A DNA stretch of 64,000 nt from Litorivicinus sp. (GCA_018401755.1 JAGYKJ010000006.1:310001-374000), one strand, 5' to 3'; shown: positions 1 to 8,229, numbered from the stretch's first letter. The notes: a model not told the origin generated them from the sequence alone. A program made the numbers and translations.

Positions 1-37
1 GATGTATTCGACAAGTATCGTCATTATTAGAACAAAC

Positions 38-55
38 AGGGGGCTCGCGCCCCCT
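38..55. terminator. GC-rich hairpin at left edge
   Basis: A perfect 7-bp stem (AGGGGGC / GCCCCCT) closes a TCGC loop just before the first gene. On the minus strand it is followed by a T-containing stretch; on the plus strand there is no T-run. It is either a terminator for a gene outside the window or a leader hairpin. Function is inferred from shape only. Confidence 0.45.
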
Positions 56-66
56 CGGATGAGATT

Positions 67-612
67 GTGGAAAGACGTATATTTTTGAGTGGCCTCTTGT
101 TAGCGCCGATGGCGTTTGGACACTCCCCTTGGGGCCAATATACGGTGTATCGACAAAAACATCTGTTGATTATGAGTTCGAAATCAGACCCTGAGTCGTA
201 TCCTTACTCGGAGCAACTGGTGGAGGCGATTAATCGAGAGGAGCCGAGTGCGCGCGCGAGGCCGGCACGCGCGCGTGACTTACAACGTTGCTATGATTTG
301 TTCGTAACCAATCAATTAGAGTTTATGTTACTGCCCCAGATTGCAACCGAAGAGATGCGATATGGGCGCGGTGCATTTGATGGGCGTGTGCCGTTGTCGA
401 TGAAAACCATGTATGCATTTGGTGACCTGATCCTCAGTGTGCATACAGCGGTTCCGGCCAACGTTGTTCGTATCGTGACCTACTCCATCCTAGAGCAAAT
501 CGATGCGCTTCCAGGTGCACGAAATCCTAGCGAGATGTTAGGGTCTCCTCACATGCACATCGAAGCCCTCACTGCGATCACTACCTTTCTCGCAGATCGT
601 CCTACTGTATGA
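67..612 (+). CDS. Exported TAXI/binding-protein-like protein
   Basis: This 181-residue protein starts at GTG and opens with a hydrophobic export signal (about residues 1-18, MERRIFLSGLLLAPMAFG), so it is probably periplasmic. The rest, with a region around QLVEAINREEP and a C-terminal helix around SPHMHIEALTAI, is faintly reminiscent of TAXI or phosphonate-type periplasmic binding proteins, but it is shorter than those (normally about 300 residues) and I do not recognise it with certainty. It overlaps the next gene by ATGA, so the two are translationally coupled and probably act together. A hypothetical exported protein is the safe name. Confidence 0.6.
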   Translation: MERRIFLSGLLLAPMAFGHSPWGQYTVYRQKHLLIMSSKSDPESYPYSEQLVEAINREEPSARARPARARDLQRCYDLFVTNQLEFMLLPQIATEEMRYGRGAFDGRVPLSMKTMYAFGDLILSVHTAVPANVVRIVTYSILEQIDALPGARNPSEMLGSPHMHIEALTAITTFLADRPTV

Positions 613-1181
613 CGGTCCCTAAGCGTCAAATACCAGTGTGGATCTTTTGCGCCACGATTTGCGTGAATTCTGATCATGTATTGGGGTCATCGTCTGTGGT
701 TGATCCGCCACTATGCCAGAACAATCTGGGTGAAATGGTTTCGTTTGAGAGTCGGTCGTCCCAACAGGGCCGTTTCGCTGCTGGCATGGCGAATCGCGCC
801 GCCGATGGGACACCCTTTGTGCTTCGCATGAACTATCAGGCAGCAAGTCCCGCATTTCAGAAGTTCATCGATCGCCATGAATGCGCGCACCATCAGACTG
901 GCGATGTGGATCGCCCACATCCGCCACGCAACAGTCCAGCGCATCTGATGAATGAGAGCATTGCGGATTGCGTTGCGATTCTTCGGCTTCGCGAGGAGTG
1001 GGGTGGTGATCAATCAGAGTATCCCGAGGTTCTTACTGGACTCCGTGCTGCGATGACTACCGTTGGATTTCCAGAGGTCAGTTCGGACAGTCGGGTGCAG
1101 AATATGGAAAACTGCTATCTGAATTATGGGTCGGCTGAGGCATTCGTTGACGGCGTGTTGTCTGAGCGTGGGTTGCGATAG
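609..1181 (+). CDS. Putative zinc metallopeptidase-like exported protein
   Basis: The 190-residue product has a HECAHH motif at about residues 90-95, which satisfies the HExxH zinc-peptidase signature, and a downstream NESIADC (about 115-121) whose Glu could be the third metal ligand as in gluzincin-type families. The N-terminus is hydrophobic (WIFCATICVN) and could be a signal peptide. Cysteines near 36, 92 and 121 suggest an oxidised periplasmic fold. The start overlaps the stop of the preceding gene (ATGA). Substrate is unknown; metal binding is inferred from motif order only. Confidence 0.6.
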   Translation: MTVPKRQIPVWIFCATICVNSDHVLGSSSVVDPPLCQNNLGEMVSFESRSSQQGRFAAGMANRAADGTPFVLRMNYQAASPAFQKFIDRHECAHHQTGDVDRPHPPRNSPAHLMNESIADCVAILRLREEWGGDQSEYPEVLTGLRAAMTTVGFPEVSSDSRVQNMENCYLNYGSAEAFVDGVLSERGLR

Positions 1182-1233
1182 TCAAAGCCCCTAGATCACT
1201 GCGCCCGCGCCGGGACCATAATAAACTGAGTAT

Positions 1234-1440
1234 CTATTGTTCGCGTTCCCATCCATTCAAAGGAAATCTATCCCAAATACATTGGCACAAAGACTTTATC
1301 TGCTGTTGCGAGGGATTGGATTTCTCTCCGAGAATAAATTCTGGCAGTGGCTGTGGACAACGGATCGACATTGGTTCGGCCCAGCTTGAGCTGCAAATTG
1401 AGACTAATATGAGTGGACTAAGTATTTGAAGAATCTTCAT
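1234..1440 (-). pseudogene. Short exported protein, probably C-terminally truncated
   Basis: The reading frame has a clear signal peptide (MKILQILSPLILVSICSS, cleavage near SSWA/EP) and then about 45 residues ending NGWEREQ with two cysteines in LCQC. I use the internal ATG at 1440 because it begins the signal peptide directly. The abrupt end, and its position beside a toxin remnant and the distal end of a tRNA-associated insertion zone, suggest that the 3' part has been lost. The family is not recognised. Confidence 0.4.
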
Positions 1441-1475
1441 CGGGAGCCTCAGCATCTGTTTTTGAAGTTGCAGGA

Positions 1476-1586
1476 CAGATTTGGCTGTTCACTTTGTATT
1501 CCAAGGGCGAGGTATCTGATTTGACTCAATCAGATAAAAAATTGCTCAAGCAACGGCTCAAAAACGAAATAGGGAGTAGGCAATGA
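1476..1586 (+). pseudogene. 3' remnant of a RelE/HigB-like toxin gene
   Basis: The frame reads QIWLFTLYSKGEVSDLT and continues to SRQ followed by TGA, which overlaps the ATG of the next gene. This is the C-terminal third of the toxin seen as a frameshifted copy at 12463-12801; the N-terminal part is absent here. The nucleotide sequence differs from the second copy at about 20 of 90 positions by eye, whereas the antitoxin that follows is identical in both copies. Confidence 0.7.
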
Positions 1587-1900
1587 AAAAGCGCGAATTG
1601 TTTGCAGAGTTGCAGGAAGGGCTCGATGCTCTGAGTGACTCGCGAACAGGGAAACAAACACTCCGTACTCATATTGTTGAGGATTATGTTGCGCCTATGG
1701 TGACAGCCGAGGAGCTTGTGAGCCTGCGTAATCGCTTGAACCTTTCTCGTCCGGTATTCGCGAATTATTTACGAACCAACCCGCGAACTCTTGAAAGTTG
1801 GGAGCAGGGCCGTACAAAGCCAAACGCGCAAGCAGCACTGCTAATCAGGCTTGTAGAAAGCTACCCCGACACAGTCGCACGACTCGCGTCTGTTTCATAA
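1583..1900 (+). CDS. NadS-like XRE antitoxin (copy 1)
   Basis: The 105-residue protein resembles NadS/HigA-type antitoxins, which neutralise a RelE-family mRNA-cleaving toxin and repress their own promoter. The N-terminal 40 residues form the toxin-binding part; residues about 42-95 contain a helix-turn-helix (LSRPVFANYLRTNPRTLESW). The ATG overlaps the stop of the toxin frame. The protein is identical to the one at 12798-13115. Here the toxin is reduced to a remnant, so this copy is an orphan antitoxin that could still control the distant copy or act as an addiction-blocking gene. Confidence 0.85.
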   Translation: MKKRELFAELQEGLDALSDSRTGKQTLRTHIVEDYVAPMVTAEELVSLRNRLNLSRPVFANYLRTNPRTLESWEQGRTKPNAQAALLIRLVESYPDTVARLASVS

Positions 1901-1910
1901 ATAAAAGGAG

Positions 1911-1949
1911 ATGGTGGCCAGAGAGGGAATCGAACCCCCGACACGAGGA
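1911..1949 (-). repeat. tRNA-Phe 3' fragment (att-like), copy 1
   Basis: The sequence matches the minus-strand 3' part of the tRNA-Phe gene at 15036-15111, from the CCA end (TGG on this strand) through the T-arm to GAGGA in the anticodon stem. It is 8 bp shorter than the other copies: after GAGGA the sequence becomes unrelated. It is the outermost of four such copies and marks the left edge of the quinoprotein region. Confidence 0.9.
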
Positions 1950-2222
1950 CTTAGATCAAATCTACTGCATCCCTCCGCAGCATGCGCTTCCAAACATCGG
2001 GCAAGGGTGGTGATGCTGAAGAGCAGGTCATGGAGGTGCTCAATGATTTCAAAGAGCGTGCTGGTTTCGCTTCTGATGAAGCGCGTGATCTATCCCGAGT
2101 CGCTGGAGCCATCCCAAGAAACAAGACAGGTACGCTGCTCATCTCGTCTTAAAGCGACAAAACTACGCGTAAAACCATGGCAGAGTAGATGGGCAAAGCG
2201 GAGGACGTGGGTCGAGAAATTG
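1950..2222. other. Intergenic junction region, no convincing gene
   Basis: This stretch follows the first tRNA fragment. A 56-codon frame from ATG at 1982 (MRFQTSGKGGDAEEQ) is open, but it has no recognisable family and no clear ribosome site. It may be a scrap of a larger gene left at the insertion junction. No RNA gene or repeat was seen. Confidence 0.4.
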
Positions 2223-2582
2223 TCAGGTCTGCTGGCATTCTGAATGTGTGGAAAGCGCATACAACACACCTGAAACTGCGGAAAACCGGTGCGTTGCAGG
2301 TTCTTTTTGCAAAACATCTAACACGCGAGTGGTAATTTCCTCACTGCTCCAGCGGGCTGGTAAACAGACAGGCTCCCCGTGCAGCACAAATGTGTATGGC
2401 TGTGCTTGAAGTCTTTCCCGTGTTTGGTGTCGCGCGCCTTCAATAACACCTAAAACAAAAGCCAAACAGGGCTCACGATCACGATCGCACTCAGCGAGAA
2501 ACGCGCCTACTGTCACGATACCGCCTTGGCCCTGCGCGCAGAGCGACAGCATTAGCGTCAATGCTGCGACAAGCGATCTCAA
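2223..2582 (-). CDS. Rap1a/Tai-like small exported protein
   Basis: This 119-residue protein has a signal peptide (LVAALTLMLSLCAQGQ) and four cysteines placed as in the Rap1a/Tai family (ECDRDREPCLAFVLG, later PVC and a C-terminal SEC). Members of that family are small periplasmic helical proteins, some of them T6SS immunity proteins; many have no known role. The start is TTG, overlapping the stop of the upstream cytochrome gene (TTGA), so both are made from one mRNA. Its pairing with a cytochrome and a PQQ enzyme suggests a helper role in periplasmic oxidation rather than immunity, but that is inference. Confidence 0.65.
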   Translation of the reverse strand: MRSLVAALTLMLSLCAQGQGGIVTVGAFLAECDRDREPCLAFVLGVIEGARHQTRERLQAQPYTFVLHGEPVCLPARWSSEEITTRVLDVLQKEPATHRFSAVSGVLYALSTHSECQQT

Positions 2583-2902
2583 ATATCGGGCGCCTTAACA
2601 CTGACCTCAAAGGCAGAATACCAAGCAGCCAAATGCTCGATGTTCTCTTTAGAAAGCCCTTGCGCAATTAGACTCATTCGACGGTCTTGGCGCATGCCTT
2701 TCTTGTAATCCATCAGTGCCTTCTCAAGATATAACGCACTCAATCCGGCCAAATTTGGGGCCTCTGGATCGCGAGACAAGCCATCCTTACCGTGGCAAGC
2801 GGAGCACTGAGCTGATAGCGATTTCCCTACCGCTGGATCACCTGCCCATGTTGGTGACACATAACATGCTACTGCTAAAACGGCCGCGAATACTGGTTTC
2901 AC
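2579..2902 (-). CDS. Small c-type cytochrome (c553-like)
   Basis: The product has a signal peptide and one haem-binding CSACHG motif early in the mature protein, with a distal Met-containing segment (GMRQDRRMSLIAQGLS) that could give the sixth ligand. It is about 107 residues, typical of cytochrome c553/c4-half proteins that carry electrons from periplasmic dehydrogenases to oxidases. I choose the GTG at 2902, which follows AAGGAG by six bases, over the upstream ATG of the ORF track. It lies directly downstream of the PQQ-enzyme gene and is its likely electron acceptor. Confidence 0.85.
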   Translation of the reverse strand: MKPVFAAVLAVACYVSPTWAGDPAVGKSLSAQCSACHGKDGLSRDPEAPNLAGLSALYLEKALMDYKKGMRQDRRMSLIAQGLSKENIEHLAAWYSAFEVSVKAPDI

Positions 2903-2935
2903 ATTCCGCTCCTTACTGTATTCACAAAGCGTAAA

Positions 2936-2962
2936 AAAACCCCGGCTCATCGCCGGGGTTTT
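2936..2962. terminator. Bidirectional terminator between PQQ enzyme and cytochrome genes
   Basis: The stem CCCCGGC / GCCGGGG is flanked by an A-run on one side and TTTT on the other, so it can act as an intrinsic terminator on both strands. It lies downstream of the 2977-4215 gene and upstream of the cytochrome start at 2902, so the PQQ enzyme is expected to be made in excess of the cytochrome. Confidence 0.85.
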
Positions 2963-2976
2963 CTGATAGCGATAGA

Positions 2977-4215
2977 TTAACCTTCGTATGAAATACGATA
3001 GATCGCACCAGCGTAGTCATCAGATACAAGAATTGAACCATCCTTCATCTGCGCGACTGACATGGGTCGGCCATCATATTCCTTGTTGGCGTTCAACCAC
3101 CCTTCAGCGAAGGGCTCCATCTTGGCTTTTCCATCTTTATCGATGAACGTCACCATCACACGAGCACCACATGGCTCTGTCCGGTTCCATGATCCATGCT
3201 GCGCAGAGAAAATGGCGTTCTTATATTTCGCGGGGAATTTATTACCCGTGTAGAACACCATGCCCAAATCGGCGCAGTGTGCTGTTGTCTCGACCGCCGG
3301 ATGAACAACATCGACCGGTACCTTTGCTTGGTCGTATCCAAAGTCCGCTACGCGGGTCTTGCCACCACCATACCAAGGATGACCAAAATGCTGTCCCGCT
3401 TTCGTCTGACGATTCAACTCGCCTGGCGGAATATCATCACCCATGCCATCAACTTGGTTATCAGTCCACCAGAGCTCGCCTGTTACCGGATGGAAGTCCT
3501 GACCTACCGAGTTACGCACCCCATAGGTGTAAACTTCGCGGTTGCTTCCATCGCGATCCATCCGAATAATGCCGCCGATACCTACTTGGTTATAGAGGTC
3601 CAGCTTCTCGGGTGGCGCAACGTTAAACGGCTGCCCCAACGAAATATACAGTTTATTGTCCGGGCCGATGTCAACGACACGGGCCGTGTGGTTGTAGCTT
3701 TCTTCTTCAACCGGAATCAGCTCTCCCTTCGCCACGATATCAACAGCAACCACATCGGGTCCTTCATAGAAGAATTCCGCCGCTGGGAACATCCGGACTT
3801 GGTTACGCTCAGCGATGTACAAGAAACCATCTTTGCTGAAGGTTACGCCGTTTGGCACATCAAAGCTCAGTGAGGGCGCAAAATCCTTCACCTCATCTGC
3901 AACACCGTCACGATCACGATCGGAGACAACCCATACCTTGTCTTTCCGCGTACCGACGAACAATACCGTCCCTTGCGGTGCCATGGCCATGTCACGAGCG
4001 TCCGGAACGAGCGCATACAAATCAATTTTAAATCCTGCAGGTAGCTTGATGTTTGCCAGAATCTTTTTGATGTTTTCGGCTTTTTTACCGCCCTGTTCAA
4101 TGAACGTGTGGTCGTTCATTGTCTTCCCGGACGTCGCAAAAACACCGATATCAGCAGAGACCGTTGCAGTCATTGATAAGCCTGCGAGGCAGGCAGCAAG
4201 GCACTTAAGTTTCAT
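2977..4215 (-). CDS. PQQ-dependent sugar/sorbosone dehydrogenase-like propeller protein
   Basis: This 412-residue exported protein (signal MKLKCLAACLAGLSMTATVSA) belongs to the soluble glucose/L-sorbosone dehydrogenase beta-propeller superfamily. Typical segments are YGVRNSVGQDFHPVTGELWW, a glycine-rich HPWYGGG and the GSWNRTEPCG loop. Family members bind PQQ and calcium and oxidise sugars or related aldehydes in the periplasm; some carry no cofactor. Here the adjacent cytochrome c and nearby pqqABCDE support a quinoprotein role. The substrate cannot be told from sequence. It is transcribed divergently from the ABC operon at 4480. Confidence 0.8.
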   Translation of the reverse strand: MKLKCLAACLAGLSMTATVSADIGVFATSGKTMNDHTFIEQGGKKAENIKKILANIKLPAGFKIDLYALVPDARDMAMAPQGTVLFVGTRKDKVWVVSDRDRDGVADEVKDFAPSLSFDVPNGVTFSKDGFLYIAERNQVRMFPAAEFFYEGPDVVAVDIVAKGELIPVEEESYNHTARVVDIGPDNKLYISLGQPFNVAPPEKLDLYNQVGIGGIIRMDRDGSNREVYTYGVRNSVGQDFHPVTGELWWTDNQVDGMGDDIPPGELNRQTKAGQHFGHPWYGGGKTRVADFGYDQAKVPVDVVHPAVETTAHCADLGMVFYTGNKFPAKYKNAIFSAQHGSWNRTEPCGARVMVTFIDKDGKAKMEPFAEGWLNANKEYDGRPMSVAQMKDGSILVSDDYAGAIYRISYEG

Positions 4216-4479
4216 ATGAAATGCTCCAATTTTTGTCTTATTATTCTCTCACCCCGTAGATACCGACTTGCATCTACAAAATGGCCGTCACCATGTCTGG
4301 TGTTGGTATATTGTTTTACAGAATTCATAGATGCTTTCAACGAGAGGATGGTCTTATACGTTTTATGCAGTGCAGCAATTTCTATTTTCGATTCCGCAAA
4401 ATACCCTCAATATATTGAAGGCTTTACGAACCCAACCCCGAGCCCGATATACTGAGGCAAATCACAACGAAGCTGACCG
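4216..4479. promoter_or_regulatory. Divergent promoter region
   Basis: This 264-bp gap separates two outward-facing operons, the PQQ-enzyme gene (leftward) and the ABC system (rightward). It is more A+T rich than its flanks and contains several TATA-like stretches, but I could not fix a convincing -35/-10 pair for either strand. The 79-codon ORF drawn through it shows no protein character. Confidence 0.4.
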
Positions 4480-5187
4480 ATGACCCTCTGCACTGAGCAA
4501 TTGACACATCATTACCGCTCCCGACTTGCGTTGGACACTTTTTCAGTGCAGTTCCACGCGGGAGAGATTACAGCGATTTTGGGCCCAAATGGGGCGGGGA
4601 AGTCCACGCTCTGCAAACTCATCGCAGGTCTGATCACCTGCCAGCAGGGGCAAATCAAACTTGATGGATCGCCGCTGCACGGACCATCTCGGAAATTGAT
4701 TGGGCAACTCGGGTTTGTCTTTCAAGAGCCCGCTCTTGATATGATGCGGACCGGTCGCGCCAATCTGTTATATGCCGCCGGACTTCACGGTCTGTCGAAA
4801 AACGCATCGACAGCGCAAATCGAGATAACCTGCAGTCTTCTCCATTGTGTTCATGTGCTAGACCGACCCGTAAATCAGCTCAGCGGTGGCGAGCGTCGAC
4901 GGATCGAAGTCGCGCGCGCCCTCATTCACCAACCACGCTGGTTGCTTTTAGACGAACCTTCCGTGGGTCTCGATATCGACTCCAGACAGCAACTCTCCGA
5001 AGACATCCATGCCATGGCACGCGAACAACACATGGGCGTCGTATGGTGCACTCACATTACCGATGAACTCGAGCCGGATGATCGATTAGTGATCATGCAT
5101 CGGGGCACAGTACGTTTTTCCGGATACTGTGGGAGCCCTAACGAACTCCTCTCGCGTTATCGGTCAGAAGTAGTCACCGATGTCTGA
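4480..5187 (+). CDS. PQQ-associated ABC transporter ATPase
   Basis: The 235-residue protein has Walker A (GPNGAGKST), a Q-loop (VFQEP), the signature LSGGERRR and Walker B (LLLDEPSVGLD). The cluster (ATPase, permease, beta-propeller, binding protein) corresponds to the TIGRFAM set named for the PQQ-dependent alcohol dehydrogenase system (ATP subunit PQQ_ABC_ATP, PedB-like). It energises the membrane permease encoded next, with an 8-bp overlap. The transported compound is not established even for the known family members; a role in assembly or efflux linked to periplasmic quinoproteins is assumed. Confidence 0.85.
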   Translation: MTLCTEQLTHHYRSRLALDTFSVQFHAGEITAILGPNGAGKSTLCKLIAGLITCQQGQIKLDGSPLHGPSRKLIGQLGFVFQEPALDMMRTGRANLLYAAGLHGLSKNASTAQIEITCSLLHCVHVLDRPVNQLSGGERRRIEVARALIHQPRWLLLDEPSVGLDIDSRQQLSEDIHAMAREQHMGVVWCTHITDELEPDDRLVIMHRGTVRFSGYCGSPNELLSRYRSEVVTDV

Positions 5188-5953
5188 ATTCTTTCGACCA
5201 CTCATCGTGATTGTAGAGCGTGAATTTGCAAGATTCCTCGCGCAACGCACCCGCCTTCTGTCTGCGCTGGTCCGTCCGCTGTTTTGGCTCTTGGTCTTTG
5301 CAGCCGGGTTCAAAAGCACGCTGGGGATCGCTACGCAACCACCCTACGCAACGTATGTGACCTATGACTTATATGTCGTCCCCGGCCTCGTCGCCATGAT
5401 GTGCCTATTTAACGGGATGCAATCATCGTTAGCTATGGTCTATGACCGTGAGTCCGGCGCCATGAAAGTGCTCATGACCGCACCGATCAGTCGCTGTCGC
5501 GTGTTGATTTTTAAGCTGATCGCCGCGACCCTCGTATCGACCGTACAAGCCTATCTGTTCATCGGGATCGCGATCGCTGTCGGTATCAATCTCCCATGGA
5601 TCGGTTTGCTCACAGCGCTGCCCGCGATCCTGATAAGTGCCTTTACCTTGGGACTCGCTGGCCTGGTGCTTGCTAGTCGGTTTCGGGGGCTAGAAAACTT
5701 TGCCGGCGTCATGAATTTTGTGATTTTCCCAGCATTTTTCCTTTCAAGCGCCCTGTATCCGCTGTGGCAACTGAGAGAATCAAGCGAACTCATTTATTGG
5801 ATCAGCGTGTTCAACCCCTTTACCCATTTAATAGAAATCATTCGTTTCGGCATGCATGGTATTGCCATGACACCTACTGGCTGGATCACACTTGCGGTTT
5901 TGGTCGTCATCACGCCGGCAGCTGGCTACCTGTTTCGACCGGAGGCGCAATAG
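5180..5953 (+). CDS. ABC-2 type permease, PedC-like
   Basis: The 257-residue protein has about six hydrophobic segments, beginning with a cytoplasmic amphipathic start and a first helix LVRPLFWLLVFAAGF. It shows the ABC-2 layout, including the late segment FNPFTHLIEIIRFGMHG. It should form the membrane channel for the ATPase encoded just upstream. The gene overlaps the ATPase gene and is followed after one base by the propeller gene, so the operon is tightly coupled. ABC-2 permeases are usually exporters. Confidence 0.85.
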   Translation: MSEFFRPLIVIVEREFARFLAQRTRLLSALVRPLFWLLVFAAGFKSTLGIATQPPYATYVTYDLYVVPGLVAMMCLFNGMQSSLAMVYDRESGAMKVLMTAPISRCRVLIFKLIAATLVSTVQAYLFIGIAIAVGINLPWIGLLTALPAILISAFTLGLAGLVLASRFRGLENFAGVMNFVIFPAFFLSSALYPLWQLRESSELIYWISVFNPFTHLIEIIRFGMHGIAMTPTGWITLAVLVVITPAAGYLFRPEAQ

Positions 5954-5954
5954 C

Positions 5955-6926
5955 ATGGGGAACGCGCTTACAACGCGAATGCTAATCGCATGGCTACTGT
6001 CTGGGTTCATCACTTTTGCGCATGCAGAAATCGTTGTCAGTCACGAGCGCTCGGGTGACCTTATTTGGATGGACCGCACCGGTCAGACGGTGGATCGCCA
6101 AAAAATCTGCAATCGCCCGCGTGGCATGGCACTTCTCAGTCAAGCACAGCGACTATTCGTGGCCTGCTCGGACGATAATATGATTCTCGAGATTGAACTC
6201 AATACACGTAACCTTGTGCGCCAGTTTTCTGACATTCCGGGGCCGATGTCATTGGCATTGTTTGCCGATGGTGAGCGACTCCTTGTATCGAATGAGGGGT
6301 TTGCATCGGCCTCAGTGATTGACCTACGGACCGGCGAGATCTTGGCACGGGTTCCCACAGGATTCGAACCCGATGGGGTTGCCATCTCAGAATCGACGGG
6401 ACACTTTTTTGTCGCCTCAGAGACCAATGGATTGGTCCATGTCTTTGATACCCGAAACTATCGGGAGGTTGCCCTAATCCAAACCAACCTCAGACCACGA
6501 CGTCTCGCACTCGATGAGGCCCGCGGCGAACTGTGGGTTTCATCCGAAATGGGCAGCCGTGTTGAAATCTTCGCCCTGCAATCATTTGAAAAAATTGATG
6601 AAGTGATCTTCGCCCCGAGAGGATTTCGGTCAGAGCAATTAACACCGGTCGACATTTTGCTTCCAACCGAGGGTGCTCATGCATACGTTGCACTCGGAAG
6701 TGCTAACAATATCGTGGTGATCAATCGGGTCACTCGTGAAATTTTAGACTACGTGAGAGTCGGTCGGCGGGCCTGGGGGCTCGCGCAGTCTGTTGATGGA
6801 AAACTGCTGTATGTCCTCAATGGCTTATCGGATGACATGACCATCATTGACTTGGATACCAACCGACCGATTCGCACGGTACGAACCGGCCTCGTTCCCC
6901 ATGCAGTTATGGTGATTACGCAATGA
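5955..6926 (+). CDS. PQQ-system beta-propeller protein (PQQ_ABC_repeats family)
   Basis: The protein starts at ATG 5955, preceded by GGAGG at 5941-5945. The ORF-track start 21 codons upstream lies inside the permease gene and would spoil the signal peptide (MLIAWLLSGFITFAHA). About 300 mature residues contain repeated YVTN-type propeller units such as GFEPDGVAISESTGHFFVAS and VGRRAWGLAQSVDGKLLYVL. Proteins of this family occur next to the quinoprotein ABC system and are periplasmic; their exact task is unknown. The ATGA overlap couples it to the next gene. Confidence 0.85.
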   Translation: MGNALTTRMLIAWLLSGFITFAHAEIVVSHERSGDLIWMDRTGQTVDRQKICNRPRGMALLSQAQRLFVACSDDNMILEIELNTRNLVRQFSDIPGPMSLALFADGERLLVSNEGFASASVIDLRTGEILARVPTGFEPDGVAISESTGHFFVASETNGLVHVFDTRNYREVALIQTNLRPRRLALDEARGELWVSSEMGSRVEIFALQSFEKIDEVIFAPRGFRSEQLTPVDILLPTEGAHAYVALGSANNIVVINRVTREILDYVRVGRRAWGLAQSVDGKLLYVLNGLSDDMTIIDLDTNRPIRTVRTGLVPHAVMVITQ

Positions 6927-8110
6927 AACGACTGACATTCGCGCTGTTCTATGTACTTTGGATGCTCAGCTCACCTGCACATGCAACCACCTTTGAAGTC
7001 GTCATTATTCAATCAACAGCACTTGAAGATCAATCGGAAGGACTCTCGTTTGCCGGGATACCAACTCACCCAAGACGTCCGGTCAGGAGAGCCGCCGAAC
7101 TGGCTTTACTGGAGTCCAAACCGACCTTTAGTGCTCAGGATATTTCCACTCAGCTCAGCATTCTCGATATCGACCCGACGACGCCGCTGGATTCACAACT
7201 CATCGATCTAAGCCCGCAGCAATTGATCATCCTCGATGTTCCCACATCCATGATAGCCAGCATAATCAGCGCATTAGCAAATAGAAATCTAATCGTCGCA
7301 AATGTTCGACATACCGATACCGAACTCCGTGACAACAACTGTCAACCACATGTGTTTCATACCATTCCAAGTGATCGCATGTATTTCGATGCGCTCAGCC
7401 AGTTTCTGATTTACCGCGGATGGCGAAAGGTCCTCGTGGTGCGTGGGCCTAAAGCTATCGATCTGCGGCGTACTGAAGCACTGCTCACCAGCTTGGAGAA
7501 GTTTGGCGCATCTGTTGTCGACGTCCGCGAATTCACCCTGTCGCATCATCCAGATGATCGCGATCAAAACATGCCGGAGTTTTTGACCGGTGGGGCCTCC
7601 TATGACGTGGTCGCTGTCATCGATTCGGATCGGGATTACGGCCGCTATATCCAATACAGTACGCGTCAAGCACGGCCTGTCGTCGGTGATGTTGGATTGA
7701 CCCCGCGCGCATGGCATCCTGCGCTCGAACGGTACGGTGCCCCACAACTTAACCAGCGATACACGGACCTCGTCGGGGGGCACTCTGAGATGCTCGGTAT
7801 GACGGATGCGGAATTTGCGACTTGGGCGGCAATCAAATTCGTCACGAATACACTCCACCGGCGCCATTTAAACTCAAATGTGATCGATTTAAATGCCATC
7901 TTCAGAGATCCCGAAGGACGCGTTGACCTCTACAAGGGAACGCGTGGCTCATTTAGACTATGGAACCAGCAATTGCGACAACCGATACTCCTCGCAGCCG
8001 AGTCCGCAGTAATTGCCGTTGCCCCGATGCCGAAATTTTTGCACCCCGCGCACTACGTGGACACCCTGGGTATCGATGCCCCTGAATCGGACTGCAAACT
8101 GCAACAATGA
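6923..8110 (+). CDS. PQQ-system ABC binding-protein-like protein
   Basis: This is a 395-residue exported protein (signal LTFALFYVLWMLSSPAHA) with the Rossmann-like layout of branched-chain-type periplasmic binding proteins: a central RGWRKVLVVRGP strand-turn and SYDVVAVIDSDRDYGRYI later. This matches the substrate-binding-like member (PQQ_ABC_bind) of the quinoprotein ABC cluster. It ends the operon. The partner transporter is of exporter type, so a sensing or chaperoning role is possible instead of uptake. Confidence 0.8.
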   Translation: MKRLTFALFYVLWMLSSPAHATTFEVVIIQSTALEDQSEGLSFAGIPTHPRRPVRRAAELALLESKPTFSAQDISTQLSILDIDPTTPLDSQLIDLSPQQLIILDVPTSMIASIISALANRNLIVANVRHTDTELRDNNCQPHVFHTIPSDRMYFDALSQFLIYRGWRKVLVVRGPKAIDLRRTEALLTSLEKFGASVVDVREFTLSHHPDDRDQNMPEFLTGGASYDVVAVIDSDRDYGRYIQYSTRQARPVVGDVGLTPRAWHPALERYGAPQLNQRYTDLVGGHSEMLGMTDAEFATWAAIKFVTNTLHRRHLNSNVIDLNAIFRDPEGRVDLYKGTRGSFRLWNQQLRQPILLAAESAVIAVAPMPKFLHPAHYVDTLGIDAPESDCKLQQ

Positions 8111-8143
8111 ACGCCCAGCGAAAAAATATTGTTCTGAAAACAG

Positions 8144-8174
8144 TTGACTCCAGAAACCGCTCTGTGCACATTAA
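8144..8174 (+). promoter_or_regulatory. Possible pqqA promoter
   Basis: A good -35 match (TTGACT, 8144-8149) is followed after 18-19 bases by a weak -10-like ACATTA/CATTAA. It lies in the 119-bp gap between the ABC operon and pqqA. The -10 element is poor, so the assignment is tentative. Confidence 0.35.
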
Positions 8175-8229
8175 CGACGTCGGCAACAGCAGGCAATAAT
8201 AATTAATCACTTAACACTGGAGGTGTCCT

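Larger units (their letters stand above)
1565..1949. repeat. 385-bp perfect direct repeat, copy 1
   Basis: By eye, bases 1565-1949 are identical to 12780-13164 (constant offset 11215). The repeat spans the end of the toxin frame, the whole antitoxin gene, a short spacer and the tRNA-Phe 3' fragment. Identity begins abruptly inside the toxin remnant and stops inside the tRNA fragment. Recombination between the copies would delete or circularise the 11-kb quinoprotein region. Confidence 0.9.

Noticed and set aside
1982-2152. 56-codon ORF after the first tRNA fragment
   Set aside because: Open, but with no family, ribosome site or partner; listed only as part of the junction region.
1911-2243. 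ORFs beginning MVAREGIEPPTRG or containing WWPERESNPRHED (also near 13013, 13882, 14985)
   Set aside because: They are conceptual translations of the reverse strand of tRNA-Phe fragments, a well-known annotation artefact.
3196-3873. 225-codon plus-strand ORF opposite the PQQ enzyme gene
   Set aside because: Shadow of a well-supported gene on the other strand.
4216-4455. 79-codon ORF in the divergent promoter region
   Set aside because: No family character and no ribosome site; it lies in the upstream region of two operons.
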